DNA from: Lautropia dentalis
GTDB taxonomy: Bacteria > Pseudomonadota > Gammaproteobacteria > Burkholderiales > Burkholderiaceae_E
Length of the DNA stretch: 64,000 nucleotides
Assembly: GCF_003892345.1 (NCBI RefSeq)
Contig: NZ_RRUE01000002.1
Coordinates: 815,655 to 879,654, forward strand
Direction of reading: 5' to 3'
Below the pieces are notes generated by a model. The model was not told where the DNA came from, did no database searches, and saw nothing but the letters and a program-made list of their open reading frames with translations. The translations under genes were made by a program, and so were the position numbers. Each line of letters opens with the position of its first letter. Position 1 is the first letter of the stretch. Below, piece by piece: positions 20,088 through 29,346 of the stretch.

Positions 20088-21227
20088 TCAGGCGTTGTCC
20101 AGGATCTTCTGGTACATCTCCCGCATCCGGGCCGCCTGGGTGCCCCAGTTGTAGTGTTCGATCACGGCCTTCTGGCCGTTGATGCCCATCTGGCGGGCAC
20201 GTTCCGGGTTGTCGCGCAGGTCGATGATGGCTTTCGCCACGGCGTCGACATCCTTCGGATCGACGATCACGCCGGCGTCATGCTTTTCCAGATAGGCCGT
20301 CCAGTTGGGAATGGGCGAGCAGATGGTCGGGATGCCGGCCGCCATGTACTCGAAAAGCTTGATCGGCTCGGCGGTGAGGTGGCTGGGGGTGAGGTAGAGC
20401 GTGCACAGGCCGGCAAAGCTGCGCTCCAGGGCGTTGCGGATGCCGTCGCGCTCGACCCAGCCCAGATATTCGACCTGCTTCCAGCCAGGCATGGCAGTGA
20501 TTTCGGCCTTGTCGGCGTCGCTCTTGAATTCGCCGGCCATGATCAGCTTGACGTTGGCCTTCTCGACGGCCTCCATATCCTCGATGATGCCGCGGATGCG
20601 CGACAGACCTCCGGCATAGACCACGTGGGTGGACGGCCGCGGCGCGGGTGTGTTGTCCTTGTCGGGGTCGAGCCCCAGCTCGGCGAGCAGCGGGTAGTTG
20701 TGCAGCGTGTAGAGCCGGCCCGGACGGGCCACGTCCTGGAAGAAGGTGGCCTGGGTGGGCGAGGCGGTGACCACACCATCGAAGAAGCGCGCACCGATGC
20801 GCTCGCAGCCGCGGGCGATCCTGCCGACCAGTTTCCGGATGGGCAGCGGGATCCAGTGCTTGTTGAGGACCTGGTTGGCCAGGTCTTCGTGTACGTCCAT
20901 GACGATGCGGTGACCGCACAGTTTCATGAACAGCCCCAGCGGGATCAGTTCGGGGTCGTGGAAGTGGTAGATCTCGGCCTTGAGTTTGCGCGCGGTGTTC
21001 CAAGCTTCATACATCTTGGCGGTCATCCGCGCGATGCGGCCCTTGCGCTCTTTCAGCGGGTGGATGGTGACGCCCAGCCGGGCAGCCTCGGCCACTTCCT
21101 CGGGTGTGGCGGCAATGACGGCATGGGCGTCGTAGCCGGCCTCGGCCATCGAGGCCACTTCCTTGCGGATGATGCGGATTTCGACCCCACGGTGCACCGT
21201 GGAGATATGGCAGATGCGCTTTTTCAT
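20088..21227 (-). CDS. GT4-type glycosyltransferase
   Basis: The product is 379 residues from the ATG at 21227. It begins MKKRICHISTVHRGVEIRI, followed by IYHFHDPELIPLGL, a HxxDPEL segment common in this GT4 subgroup, then DGVVTASPTQATFF, VVYAGGLSRIRGI and the donor-site segment EPIKLFEYMAAGIPTICSPI with the conserved Glu. It should transfer a sugar to the lipid-linked repeat unit in the cytoplasm; donor and acceptor are unknown. The start overlaps the stop of the upstream gene by 4 bp (ATGA), so they are coupled. It is the last gene of a six-gene minus-strand operon. Confidence 0.9.
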   Translation of the reverse strand: MKKRICHISTVHRGVEIRIIRKEVASMAEAGYDAHAVIAATPEEVAEAARLGVTIHPLKERKGRIARMTAKMYEAWNTARKLKAEIYHFHDPELIPLGLFMKLCGHRIVMDVHEDLANQVLNKHWIPLPIRKLVGRIARGCERIGARFFDGVVTASPTQATFFQDVARPGRLYTLHNYPLLAELGLDPDKDNTPAPRPSTHVVYAGGLSRIRGIIEDMEAVEKANVKLIMAGEFKSDADKAEITAMPGWKQVEYLGWVERDGIRNALERSFAGLCTLYLTPSHLTAEPIKLFEYMAAGIPTICSPIPNWTAYLEKHDAGVIVDPKDVDAVAKAIIDLRDNPERARQMGINGQKAVIEHYNWGTQAARMREMYQKILDNA

Positions 21228-22099
21228 TTCCAGCCTTTTCCGAACTTGAACTGCAGGGCCTCGCGGATGCGAACCGTCAGTTCGCGGGCGTTGGAGGACC
21301 AGTGGGAACGCCACAGTTTGGGGTGGGTGAGAATGCCCAGCGGGCTGGTGCCCTGCTGGATCAGCTCGAACGGATTGCCGCGCGCCCAGTAGGTGGGCGG
21401 ATCGTCGTCGGAGACGTAGGCCGCAAAGGGCATCATCACCTCGTCGTCGTAGGTTTCGCTGATGATGCCGGCCCGGGCGCGCAGGCCATCGTCGTGGGTG
21501 AGCACCCGGTTGGGCATTTTGAGATAGCGATTCATCCAGTCGCCGTGCGAGCACACCACGTTCATCGGCAGGCCGAATTCCCGGCGCAGCTCGTGCAGGT
21601 TTTCGACGAACTGGGCCTGGATCTCGGGCATGGCTTCCTGCACGGCGGCAGGCGAGCGCAACCGGTTCTGTTTGGCGTACTCGGCCAGCTCCTCGAAGTG
21701 GTAGCTGACGTGCACGCCAGCCTTGGCCAGGATGTGCATGACCTCGGCATCCCGCGTGCTCTGGCGGAAGTAGTAGCTGGCGCGGCAACCCAGTTCGGAC
21801 TCGATGCGGTGCCAGTCCAGCGACAGCCGTGGATCGGTGTCGATGTCGTGGCGCATGACCAGCACCTTCTGCTGCGGCCCGATCTGGCCGGCGCGCAGGC
21901 GGTGCAGCCACTGCTCGTTGTCGATCACTTCGTAGCCGGCATCGAGGGCGTTCTGCAGCAGCCGGCGGTAGTCGTCCAGCCGGGAGGGCTGCAGCAGCTC
22001 TTCGTACAGTCGCCAGGCCAGACGCGAGATGCGGCAGGAAGGACGGCGTACCGGCGGGGCATCCGGCCGGTTGGCGGGGTCTGATGCGTGCTTGTTCAT
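21224..22099 (-). CDS. Polysaccharide deacetylase-like protein
   Basis: The product is 291 residues. VLVMRHDIDTDPRLS near residue 80 resembles the metal-binding HDID motif of NodB-type deacetylases, followed by YYFRQSTRDAEVMHIL, a His in AGVHVSYHFEELAEYA and VVCSHGDWMNR. There is no signal peptide or membrane segment, so it would act in the cytoplasm, unlike secreted NodB enzymes. It may de-acetylate a sugar nucleotide or lipid-linked intermediate. It lies between the polymerase gene (33 bp) and a GT4 gene (4-bp overlap). Activity is not proven by the motifs alone. Confidence 0.7.
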   Translation of the reverse strand: MNKHASDPANRPDAPPVRRPSCRISRLAWRLYEELLQPSRLDDYRRLLQNALDAGYEVIDNEQWLHRLRAGQIGPQQKVLVMRHDIDTDPRLSLDWHRIESELGCRASYYFRQSTRDAEVMHILAKAGVHVSYHFEELAEYAKQNRLRSPAAVQEAMPEIQAQFVENLHELRREFGLPMNVVCSHGDWMNRYLKMPNRVLTHDDGLRARAGIISETYDDEVMMPFAAYVSDDDPPTYWARGNPFELIQQGTSPLGILTHPKLWRSHWSSNARELTVRIREALQFKFGKGWK

Positions 22100-22132
22100 G
22101 GTGCCATCAGCGCAGGGATGAGGAGGAGAGCG

Positions 22133-24277
22133 TCAGAATCTGCGGGAGCCGGAACGGCCGGAGCGGCCGGACGAGGAGCGGCTGCTCCTGCTGCCCGGCT
22201 GTCCGTTCTGTGAATGCCGGGTGCCGTGCTGGACCCGGTCACCCCCCGGCGTGCCGAGCAGCGCGCCGCTGCCGCTGGCCATGTCGCCGGTCAGGGGTAC
22301 GCCCAGGGAAGCGGGATCGGCAGGCTGCTCCCAGGGGGCCTGCGGGGTGTCGGGCGCCAGCTGGCCCAGGGCGTTCTGCAGGTCGTAGTTGCCATGGACC
22401 GGGGCTGCCTGCGGGTAGGCACCCTGCTGCGGGTCATGTGCGCCCTGTGGGTGGATACCCGGCTGCGGATCGACCATACCCTGCGGAAAGGCACTCCGCG
22501 GCTCGTAGGCGCCCGGTTGCGGGTCGTACATGGCCTGTGGATCGTAGCCCCCCGGTTGCGGGTCATACGTGCCCTGTGGGTAGGCACCCTGTGGATCGTA
22601 GGCACCCGGTTGCGGGGCGTACATGCCCTGCGGGTCGTAGTAGCCCTGTTGCGGGTCATACTCGCCCTGCGGGTAGCCGCCCTGCGGATCGTAATAGCCC
22701 GGTTGTGGGTCATATGCACCCTGCGGGTAGCCGTCTTGCGGGTCGTAGACCGCCTGCTGGGGGTCATACGCATCCTGCGGACCGTAGGCATCCATCTGTG
22801 GGTCATAGCCGCCTTGCGGGTCATAGGCGCCCTGCTGGCCGTAGCCGACGCCCTGGTCGATCAGGCGGGTTGCCTGGAAGGGGTCCTGTCCCTGCTGTGC
22901 CCAGCCCTGCCCATACTGGGTATAGCTGAACTGGCTGTGAGCGAACTGGCTATGGGCGAACTGACTATGGGCGAACTGGCTGTGACTGAACTGGCTGTGG
23001 CTGAACGCCTCGCTGGCGCGGTGACGGCGCACGGCGTGGCCAAAGCGGGCCTGTGCCAGGGCAGCCGAGGCAAAGCCCAGGCAGAAGAACAGCGCCACGA
23101 AGCTCACGTTGCGGGACAGTGCCCATTCGAGGGCGGCAAACATCAGCACCGGTATGGTTTCATGGGCAATGCGCGGCCACCGCTCCAGGCCGGTGACGAG
23201 GGCACCGAGCAGCGTGCACCAGATGGCCACGAACAGCAGGAACGGAATCAGGCCGGTCTGCGCCCAGATGTCGAGCGCATTGTGCATGTAGTAGCCGGAA
23301 TACTTCAGGTCGCTGAGCTGGAACGCCCACTCGCCGGTGAAGGGGCGGTTGGTGATCAGCATCAGGCCCTTGTTCATGATTTCCTGGCGGATCTGCCAGG
23401 AGGAGTCCTGCTCGTCGGGGGTGAAGACGGATTCGAAGCGCGAGCCTTCGAACACGGTGGCGAAGGTGCCGGTCTTGTAGCCGACAAAGAAGCAGGCCGC
23501 CACGATCAGCACCATCACGCGCATGGTCATGCTGCTGGACAGGAACGGGATGGCCAGCAGTGACACCACGCAGAACATGGCGGCACTGCGTGACGGAATG
23601 ACGAAGGCCACGCCAATGGCCAGCAGAATGAACATCCACTGCCAGAAGGCGTTGCGGATGCGCGGGGCCAGGATGGTGCTGCAGATGGCAAAGGCGTCAC
23701 CCATCAGCTGGTAGTTGAGCTTGACGCCGGTTTCGGAGCTGGAGTCCGACAGGCCCTGCATGTCGAAGTTGCGGGCGTTGAACACTGCGTAGGCTGCGAT
23801 GATCAGCCAGGTGACGACGAATGCCCTGTAGACCCGGTGGCTGCGGGCTGCGGCCCCCACGAAATACAGCACCATGCCCAGGAAGATGATGGGCACCAGC
23901 GCCATCAGCAGGTCTTCGCGCTCGCCGCTGGACTGGCCCCAGACCTTGTAGCTGATCCAGGCGAAGGTGGGATAGGCAAAGAAGAAGGCCACTGCGAAAG
24001 TGGTGGTCCAGCGTACCGAGATGCTGCTGTGACGGGCGGCCAGCGTGGTGAGCAGCAGCAGCGAGGCGGAGGCGCCGGTCCAGACGATGCTGGGGATGCC
24101 CGGGGTTTCCTGCCACAGGATGGGCAGCATCCCGAGGTGGAAGATCACCGACAGGCTGACCAGCAGTGTGACGAAGGAACTGGGCTTCTGCGGCCGGGAG
24201 CCATACCCGAAGGTATCGAAGAAGTTCGGCCGGCGATGGCGCCGGGTGTGCTGGGGTTGAAGGTGGGAGGCCGCCAT
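22133..24277 (-). CDS. O-antigen polymerase/ligase-like membrane protein with long repeat tail (Wzy 1)
   Basis: Predicted polymerase or ligase of the polysaccharide, 714 residues. The first 415 residues contain about ten membrane segments (FVTLLVSLSVIFHLGMLPIL; VLMFAALEWALSRNVSFVAL) and a periplasmic loop (EGSRFESVFTPDEQDSSWQI; TNRPFTGEWAF), typical of the Wzy/WaaL superfamily. The C-terminal 290 residues are unlike the family: six HSQF-type pentapeptides (about 425-454), then a Tyr/Pro/Gln/Gly-rich region (about 475-615) with twelve exact YDPQ motifs, and an Arg/Ser-rich end. The tail is probably disordered; which side of the membrane it occupies is not certain. The gene sits just downstream of a flippase gene (57 bp). 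Confidence 0.87.
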   Translation of the reverse strand: MAASHLQPQHTRRHRRPNFFDTFGYGSRPQKPSSFVTLLVSLSVIFHLGMLPILWQETPGIPSIVWTGASASLLLLTTLAARHSSISVRWTTTFAVAFFFAYPTFAWISYKVWGQSSGEREDLLMALVPIIFLGMVLYFVGAAARSHRVYRAFVVTWLIIAAYAVFNARNFDMQGLSDSSSETGVKLNYQLMGDAFAICSTILAPRIRNAFWQWMFILLAIGVAFVIPSRSAAMFCVVSLLAIPFLSSSMTMRVMVLIVAACFFVGYKTGTFATVFEGSRFESVFTPDEQDSSWQIRQEIMNKGLMLITNRPFTGEWAFQLSDLKYSGYYMHNALDIWAQTGLIPFLLFVAIWCTLLGALVTGLERWPRIAHETIPVLMFAALEWALSRNVSFVALFFCLGFASAALAQARFGHAVRRHRASEAFSHSQFSHSQFAHSQFAHSQFAHSQFSYTQYGQGWAQQGQDPFQATRLIDQGVGYGQQGAYDPQGGYDPQMDAYGPQDAYDPQQAVYDPQDGYPQGAYDPQPGYYDPQGGYPQGEYDPQQGYYDPQGMYAPQPGAYDPQGAYPQGTYDPQPGGYDPQAMYDPQPGAYEPRSAFPQGMVDPQPGIHPQGAHDPQQGAYPQAAPVHGNYDLQNALGQLAPDTPQAPWEQPADPASLGVPLTGDMASGSGALLGTPGGDRVQHGTRHSQNGQPGSRSSRSSSGRSGRSGSRRF
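22430..22850 (-). repeat. Coding repeat array (YDPQ-rich) in Wzy 1
   Basis: An irregular in-frame array with units of about 18-30 bp encodes twelve YDPQ motifs and several variants (YAPQ, HDPQ, YGPQ), with GYPQG between them. A second array of six 15-bp units at about 22920-23008 encodes (S/A)HSQF pentapeptides. Confidence 0.85.
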
Positions 24278-24334
24278 GGTGGATCCTTGAACCGGTCTTG
24301 GGTGCGCCGGAGGACCGGCGCACCGGGAAGTGTT

Positions 24335-25711
24335 TCAGGTGCCTGAGCCTGATGGGCGTGCCTGCTGGCCGCCAGCCGCCCGCCATTGTAGTAGCACGTA
24401 CACCACATACAGGGCCGCATACCCTGCCGAAAACCAGCGGAACGCCGACATGGCTTCGGTGGGCAGCGTGAAGGCGGCGATGCTCACGGCCAGCAGGCCA
24501 ATCTGCCAGTACAGGTCGATCTTGGCCTGGCGCACGATCAGGAACGTGTAGCCGAGCGGGCTGGCAAAGAAGCGGATGAACAGCAGCGGCGCGAAGATGC
24601 GGGCGATCTCGCCAGCCTCGCGCAGCGGTTCACCGAAGACCAGGGCAAACAGCTCGGGCCCCCAGAAGAACAGCACGAGCGACGGGAAGACACCCAGGAT
24701 GGCCAGCAGGCGCAGCGTCTGCTTGTAGGCCCCCCGGCACTGGCCGGTGCGGTTGAACTCTTCGGCGGCACGGTTCTTGAACACATCCTGGGCCGAGGTC
24801 GAGATGATCGACATGGGCGCCGAGATGGTTCGCCAGGCGGTGCCCAGCAGGCCAGCGGCGTGCTCGCCGAAGCGGGTGCCGGTGAGCAGCAGCGGAATCT
24901 GCTGTGCCACGGTGTTGATGAGGGCCGAGGGCAGCGCGATCATCGGCGTCTTGCCATGGGTGCGCATCAGCTCGCGCCAGTCGTGGCAGGGCTTGTGCTG
25001 GGCATGCTGCGTTTCGGGCAGGTCGTGGGCCAGCAGGAACTGCTTCAGGCCGATCCAGGCCGCCCAGCTGCCCATGCTGGTGCCCAGCACGAAGCCCAGC
25101 ATCAGCATCATGCCGCTGGGCCAGAAATAGATGAGGATGAGCTGCAGCAGCGCGGTCAGCCCCGCCGAGGTGATGCGGATGCGGTTGACCACACCGAATG
25201 CCCCGGAGGTGACGGCCATGGCCAGCCACAGCGTCTGCATGGCCAGTGCCCAGGTGCCCAGGCCCACCAGCACCGAGGCCGACAGCGGCCAGCCCGGCAG
25301 CTGCGCCTGGATGAGCGTCTGCAGCGCCATGGCGATGAGCGAGAGCAGCACACCCACGCCGATGCTGGTGGCCATGCCGATGCGGAAGGCCAGCCGCCGG
25401 TCGCTGGCCAGTGGCAGTGCCACCAGCAGGACCTCCATGCGTGCCGTGGCCGGGACGATGGCAATGTAGATGACCGCCTGCCAGATGGCGTAGATGCCCA
25501 GCGCCTCGACGCTGACCATGCGTGTGAACAGCAGCATGGCCAGCAGCGGGATGGCCTGGGCCGTGGCGCTGCCGGTGAGTACCTTCAGGACCGTGCGGAC
25601 GTACGAACCCTGACGGGGCGGGGACGATGCGGCGGGCTTGCTGGCGGGGGAGGGGGTACCGGACGCCCCCGCCGGGGCGCCCGTGCCTTCGGGGCGTGCT
25701 GACTCGCTCAC
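24335..25711 (-). CDS. Oligosaccharide flippase (Wzx 1)
   Basis: Predicted MATE/MOP-type flippase that moves the undecaprenyl-linked repeat unit across the inner membrane. 458 residues with about 12 membrane segments (TAQAIPLLAMLLFTRMVSVE; EALGIYAIWQAVIYIAIV; AMLLF patterns) and a Pro/Ala/Ser-rich N-terminus. The start is GTG at 25711, 6 bp after the aminotransferase stop. The gene lies directly upstream of the polymerase gene, the usual Wzx-Wzy pairing. Confidence 0.9.
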   Translation of the reverse strand: MSESARPEGTGAPAGASGTPSPASKPAASSPPRQGSYVRTVLKVLTGSATAQAIPLLAMLLFTRMVSVEALGIYAIWQAVIYIAIVPATARMEVLLVALPLASDRRLAFRIGMATSIGVGVLLSLIAMALQTLIQAQLPGWPLSASVLVGLGTWALAMQTLWLAMAVTSGAFGVVNRIRITSAGLTALLQLILIYFWPSGMMLMLGFVLGTSMGSWAAWIGLKQFLLAHDLPETQHAQHKPCHDWRELMRTHGKTPMIALPSALINTVAQQIPLLLTGTRFGEHAAGLLGTAWRTISAPMSIISTSAQDVFKNRAAEEFNRTGQCRGAYKQTLRLLAILGVFPSLVLFFWGPELFALVFGEPLREAGEIARIFAPLLFIRFFASPLGYTFLIVRQAKIDLYWQIGLLAVSIAAFTLPTEAMSAFRWFSAGYAALYVVYVLLQWRAAGGQQARPSGSGT

Positions 25712-25717
25712 GGTGGC

Positions 25718-26851
25718 TTACAGCGTGCTGTCGACGGCGGCAACCAGGTGCTCGACGATCTGCGCCTGCAGGGCATGGTCGATGTCCGGGAACATCGGCA
25801 GGCTCATGACCGAGTCGGCCGCCAGTTCGGCATGCGGGAAGTGCTGGCTGGCCAGCGGCGTGCCGGCGTACACGGGCTGTTTGTGCAGGCACATCGGGTA
25901 GTGCACGGCGGTGGGGATGCCGTTGGCCTTGAGCACCTCGATGACCTTCGCCCGGTTGGGTACCAGCACGGTGTACTGCGCATAGACGCTGGTGTTGCCC
26001 TCGGCCACCTGCACCGTGCGGATGTGCGGGTGGGCGGCCTGTTCGATCAGGCGGGTGTAGCGGGCACCGGCCTCGCCACGCAGCCTCACGTCCTCGTCGA
26101 AGTGGGCCAGCTTGACCAGCAGCACGGCAGCCTGCAGCGTGTCGAGGCGGCCGTTGACGCCGATGGCCGAGTGCACGTAGCGCTGCGACTGGCCGTGCAG
26201 GCGGATCTGCGAGATCCTGCGTGCCAGATCGTCGTCATGGGTGAACAGCGCGCCGCCGTCACCGTAGCAGCCCAGCGGCTTGCTGGGGAAGAAGCTGGTG
26301 CTGCCGATGGTGGTCAGGCCGCACGAGCGCTTGCCGTGGCGGGTGGCGCCGAAGCTCTGGGCGGCATCCTCGATGACGGGCAGGCTGTGGCGGGCGGCCA
26401 CGGCGTTGATGGCCTCGATGTCGGCCACCTGGCCATACAGGCTGACCGGGATGATGGCTTTCGTGTGCGGGGTGATGGCCGCTTCGAGCAGGCTGGCATC
26501 GAGGTTGCAGGTGGCGGGGTCGATGTCGACGAACACCGGCGTGGCACCGAGCAGGCTGATGGTCTCGGCCGTGGCAATGAAGGTGAACGGGGTGGTGATG
26601 ACCTCGTCGCCGGGGCCGATGCCCAGGGCCATCAGGGCGATCTGCAGGGCGGTGGTGCCGTCGCTCACGCCGATGGCGTGCTTTACGCCCACGTAGGCGG
26701 CCAGCTGCTGCTCCAGCTCCTTCACTTCGGGGCCCATGATGTACTGGCCGTGATCGAGAACGGCCTGCATGCGTGCGTCGATCTCGGGCTTGAGGCGGAG
26801 GTACTGCTTTTTCAGGTCGATGAAATCGATGTTCTGCAGGGGAGCTGGCAT
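25718..26851 (-). CDS. wbpE: PLP-dependent sugar aminotransferase, WbpE-like
   Basis: DegT/DnrJ/EryC1 family enzyme of 377 residues from the ATG at 26851. It is close to WbpE, which aminates the 3-keto group of UDP-2-acetamido-2-deoxy-3-keto-glucuronic acid. Landmarks: FIDLKKQYLRLKPEIDARM, LDHGQYIMGPEVKELE, GVSDGTTALQIALMALGIGP, VSLYGQVADIEAIN, IEDAAQSFGATRHGKRS, and FFPSKPLGCYGDGGA with the Lys that binds PLP. It lies 106 bp after the WbpD-like gene, so two successive steps of the same pathway are adjacent. Substrate assignment rests on similarity and neighbours. Confidence 0.9.
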   Translation of the reverse strand: MPAPLQNIDFIDLKKQYLRLKPEIDARMQAVLDHGQYIMGPEVKELEQQLAAYVGVKHAIGVSDGTTALQIALMALGIGPGDEVITTPFTFIATAETISLLGATPVFVDIDPATCNLDASLLEAAITPHTKAIIPVSLYGQVADIEAINAVAARHSLPVIEDAAQSFGATRHGKRSCGLTTIGSTSFFPSKPLGCYGDGGALFTHDDDLARRISQIRLHGQSQRYVHSAIGVNGRLDTLQAAVLLVKLAHFDEDVRLRGEAGARYTRLIEQAAHPHIRTVQVAEGNTSVYAQYTVLVPNRAKVIEVLKANGIPTAVHYPMCLHKQPVYAGTPLASQHFPHAELAADSVMSLPMFPDIDHALQAQIVEHLVAAVDSTL

Positions 26852-26957
26852 GATGGGACTCACTGTAGGGGGGGGCGCCGTGCGGGCGTCTTGTTGATGG
26901 AGGCGCCCGGGCAAAAAACGCCTGGGCTCCTGTGCGGGCCGGACGGTACTGGCGGTG

Positions 26958-27629
26958 TCAGGCCGGATCCGGTGGCTGGCTGCCCGCGGCAGCGCCGCTA
27001 CCGGCCGGTGCCTCGCTGGCCGGATCGACCGGCCGGCAGGCATCGGAGGAAATGATATAGCCGGTGTGGCAGTCCGGGCAGTGAACGGTTGCACTGTGGC
27101 GCGCATGCGGCGGGTGAGGCAGCTTGACGCCGCACTGGCAGACCCAGCCGGTACGGCGCGCCGGCACGCCCACCATCAGGGCGTGGTCGGGCACGTCGCG
27201 CGAGACCACGGCGCCGGCTGCGATGAAGGCGTAGCGCCCGATGGTGGTGCCGCAGACCACGGTGGCATTGGCACCGATGCTGGCCCCCCGGCGGATGAGG
27301 GTGCTGCGGTACTCGTGTTTGCGCGAGATGTGGGCCCGCGGGTTGAGCACGTTGGTGAAGACCATGCTGGGGCCGCAGAACACGTCGTCTTCCAGGGTGA
27401 CGTTGTCGTAGATGGAGACGTTGTTCTGCACGCGGACGTTGTTGCCCATCGTGACCCGGTTGCCGATGTAGACGTTCTGGCCCAGCGAGCACCGCTCACC
27501 CAGAATGGCGCCACTGCAGACGTGGGTCCAGTGCCATACCTTGCTGCCGGCACCGATCTGCGCGCCTTCATCGACGATGGCACTGGGATGGATGCTGATG
27601 TCGGAGGAGGGGGTGGTGGATTTGGTCAT
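26958..27629 (-). CDS. wbpD: Sugar nucleotide N-acetyltransferase, WbpD-like
   Basis: Left-handed beta-helix acetyltransferase of 223 residues with the hexapeptide repeat ([53 protein letters not shown]). It matches WbpD, which acetylates the 3-amino group of UDP-2-acetamido-3-amino-glucuronic acid after WbpE. The ATG at 27629 is preceded by GGAAAG at a good distance; a longer in-frame start at 27746 lacks family sequence. The C-terminal 60 residues include four Cys (CQCG, CPDC), a possible zinc ribbon, and a Pro/Ala-rich end. First gene of the six-gene minus-strand operon. Confidence 0.88.
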   Translation of the reverse strand: MTKSTTPSSDISIHPSAIVDEGAQIGAGSKVWHWTHVCSGAILGERCSLGQNVYIGNRVTMGNNVRVQNNVSIYDNVTLEDDVFCGPSMVFTNVLNPRAHISRKHEYRSTLIRRGASIGANATVVCGTTIGRYAFIAAGAVVSRDVPDHALMVGVPARRTGWVCQCGVKLPHPPHARHSATVHCPDCHTGYIISSDACRPVDPASEAPAGSGAAAGSQPPDPA

Positions 27630-28126
27630 GGGTCGTTCTTTCCCGCAGGTGAGTGGACGGGGTCTTCTCTTTTTGTCATCCTTCGACGGGGCATGATAGC
27701 GGCACCCCCCGAACGCCGAAAGGCTTGCGTGCAGGGGAATGAGCAATACCGCCGGGTTCGTTGCTCTTTTTTATAGGTTGGCCACACCCGTAACGCCATG
27801 GCGCCCTCATACGTAAGGATTCATGGCGAGGATTTGCATGCCATGATGGCAGCCCCGGAATGAGGGGGCCGGCACTGTGGGTTACGCATCACTATTGTAA
27901 AAAATTACGACACTTTGGGGCTGGCGGGGAATATGCATGCAGGCGCCTGGTCGTGCCGGATTTCAGCCTGCCAGCATTGGGGGGATTTGCGGGGTTTCAG
28001 CCGGGACGCTGATAAAATCGCCGACGCTCGCGGCAGGGAGCCGATCCCGGATCTGCCGTCCTGCGGCCGGGATGGGCGGCGGGCGGTGCGGGCAGTTTCT
28101 GAATCTGACTCATTGGCGATATTGTT
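27630..28126. other. Divergent regulatory region between the WbpD and GT4 operons
   Basis: No gene is seen. Two operons leave in opposite directions. On the minus strand TACAAT (27893-27898) is a possible -10; on the plus strand GATAAA/TAAAAT at 28011-28018 is another, 18 bp or more from TTGCGG (27987-27992). A plus-strand intrinsic terminator lies inside at 27741-27772. Confidence 0.4.
27741..27772 (+). terminator. Plus-strand intrinsic terminator in a promoter region (possible attenuator or small-RNA end)
   Basis: GAGCAA/TTGCTC stem with inner ACC/GGGT pairing and TTTTTT at 27767-27772. No plus-strand gene ends upstream, since all genes from 13.7 to 27.6 kb are on the minus strand. It may end a short RNA or act as an attenuator in the leader of the operon at 28127. 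Confidence 0.65.
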
Positions 28127-29248
28127 TTGAAGCGAGCACTTCTCATCGGCGCGATGGCGGAATCCCTGATCGAATTCCGCGCCGATCTCATTCGGGACCT
28201 GGTGGCCAGGGGGTACAAGGTGACAGGCGCCGCCGCCGCGCCGCTGACGCCGGACGTCCTGGACAAGATCCACGCCCTGGGCGCCGATTTCATCCCGCTG
28301 CCGCTCAAGCGTACCGGCATCAACCCGCTGCACGACATGGAGACCATGCTGGCCATCCGCCGCGTGCTGCGCAGGGTGCGGCCCAATGTGCTGATCTGCT
28401 ACACCATCAAGCCGGTGGTGTACGGCGGGCTGGCGGTGCGGCTGGCGCGGGTGAGGCACCTGCGCTTCGTGCCGATGATCACCGGGCTGGGCTTTGCCTT
28501 CCATGGCGGCAGCCGCAAGCGCGATGCCCTGAAGGGGCTGGCTTCCTTCCTGTACCGCAAGGCCATGGTGCCGGTGCACACCGCCATTTTCCAGAACCCG
28601 GACGACCGGGCGATGTTCATCGAATCGGGCATCGTGCCGGCGCACAAGACCAAGATCGTCAACGGCTCGGGGGTGAACCTGAAGCAGTTTGCCCGCGTGC
28701 CGCTGCCACCGGGGCCGGATGTGACCTTCCTGCTGGCGGCCCGCCTGCTGAAGGCCAAGGGTATCCGCGAATATGTGGAAGCGGCGGGAATCGTCAAGAA
28801 AAAGTTTCCCAATGCACATTTTGTCATCATCGGTTACAAGGATTCATCCCCGGATGCCATTCCGGAGGAGATGATTGCCAGCTGGGCCGACAATGACGTG
28901 GTCAGCTACGAGGGTGGCCAGAAGGATGTGCGCCCGTTCGTGGCCCGCGCCAGTGTGTGCGTGCTGCCGTCGTACTCCGAAGGGCTGCCGCGCACCATTC
29001 TGGAGGCACTGGCCATGGGTCGCCCGGTGATCGTCACCGATGTGCCGGGCTGCCGCGAAACCGTCACCGATGATGTCAACGGCTGCCTGATTCCGGCCCG
29101 CGACCCGCAGGCACTGGCTGCTGCCATGGAACGCTATCTGACCGAGCCGGGCCTGCTGGAACGCCATGGCGAGGCCAGTTACCAGCTGGCGCTGGAAAAA
29201 TTCGACGTGCGCAAAGTAAACGTCGATATTCTTGCCGAAGTGGAGTGA
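28127..29248 (+). CDS. GT4-type glycosyltransferase with TTG start
   Basis: The product is 373 residues. It starts KRALLIGAMAESLIEFRADL, followed by YTIKPVVYGGLAVRLARV, a GT4-type acceptor domain, VNGSGVNLKQF, FLLAARLLKAKGIREYVEAA and the donor-site segment SYSEGLPRTILEALAMGRPV with the Glu of the E-x7-E motif. It resembles GalNAc/galacturonosyl-type GT4 enzymes, but the donor is not known. The start is TTG at 28127, since the next ATG (28154) would delete the first strand of the Rossmann fold. The polymerase gene follows 98 bp downstream. Confidence 0.88.
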   Translation: MKRALLIGAMAESLIEFRADLIRDLVARGYKVTGAAAAPLTPDVLDKIHALGADFIPLPLKRTGINPLHDMETMLAIRRVLRRVRPNVLICYTIKPVVYGGLAVRLARVRHLRFVPMITGLGFAFHGGSRKRDALKGLASFLYRKAMVPVHTAIFQNPDDRAMFIESGIVPAHKTKIVNGSGVNLKQFARVPLPPGPDVTFLLAARLLKAKGIREYVEAAGIVKKKFPNAHFVIIGYKDSSPDAIPEEMIASWADNDVVSYEGGQKDVRPFVARASVCVLPSYSEGLPRTILEALAMGRPVIVTDVPGCRETVTDDVNGCLIPARDPQALAAAMERYLTEPGLLERHGEASYQLALEKFDVRKVNVDILAEVE

Positions 29249-29346
29249 TGGGCTCGCGTCATTGCAGGAATTGATTTTGTCCGACGCGGTTCTGGTGGTT
29301 GAATCGGGTTTTCGCTCAAACTCTTGCTCGTGAGGAACTCAGCCTG

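Noticed and set aside
21228-21911. Extended N-terminus for the GT4 protein at 20088
   Set aside because: The extension lies in another frame of the deacetylase-like gene; the ATG at 21227 gives the normal GT4 start.
22430-23010. Tandem repeats as a mobile element or CRISPR
   Set aside because: They are in-frame coding repeats continuous with a membrane protein.
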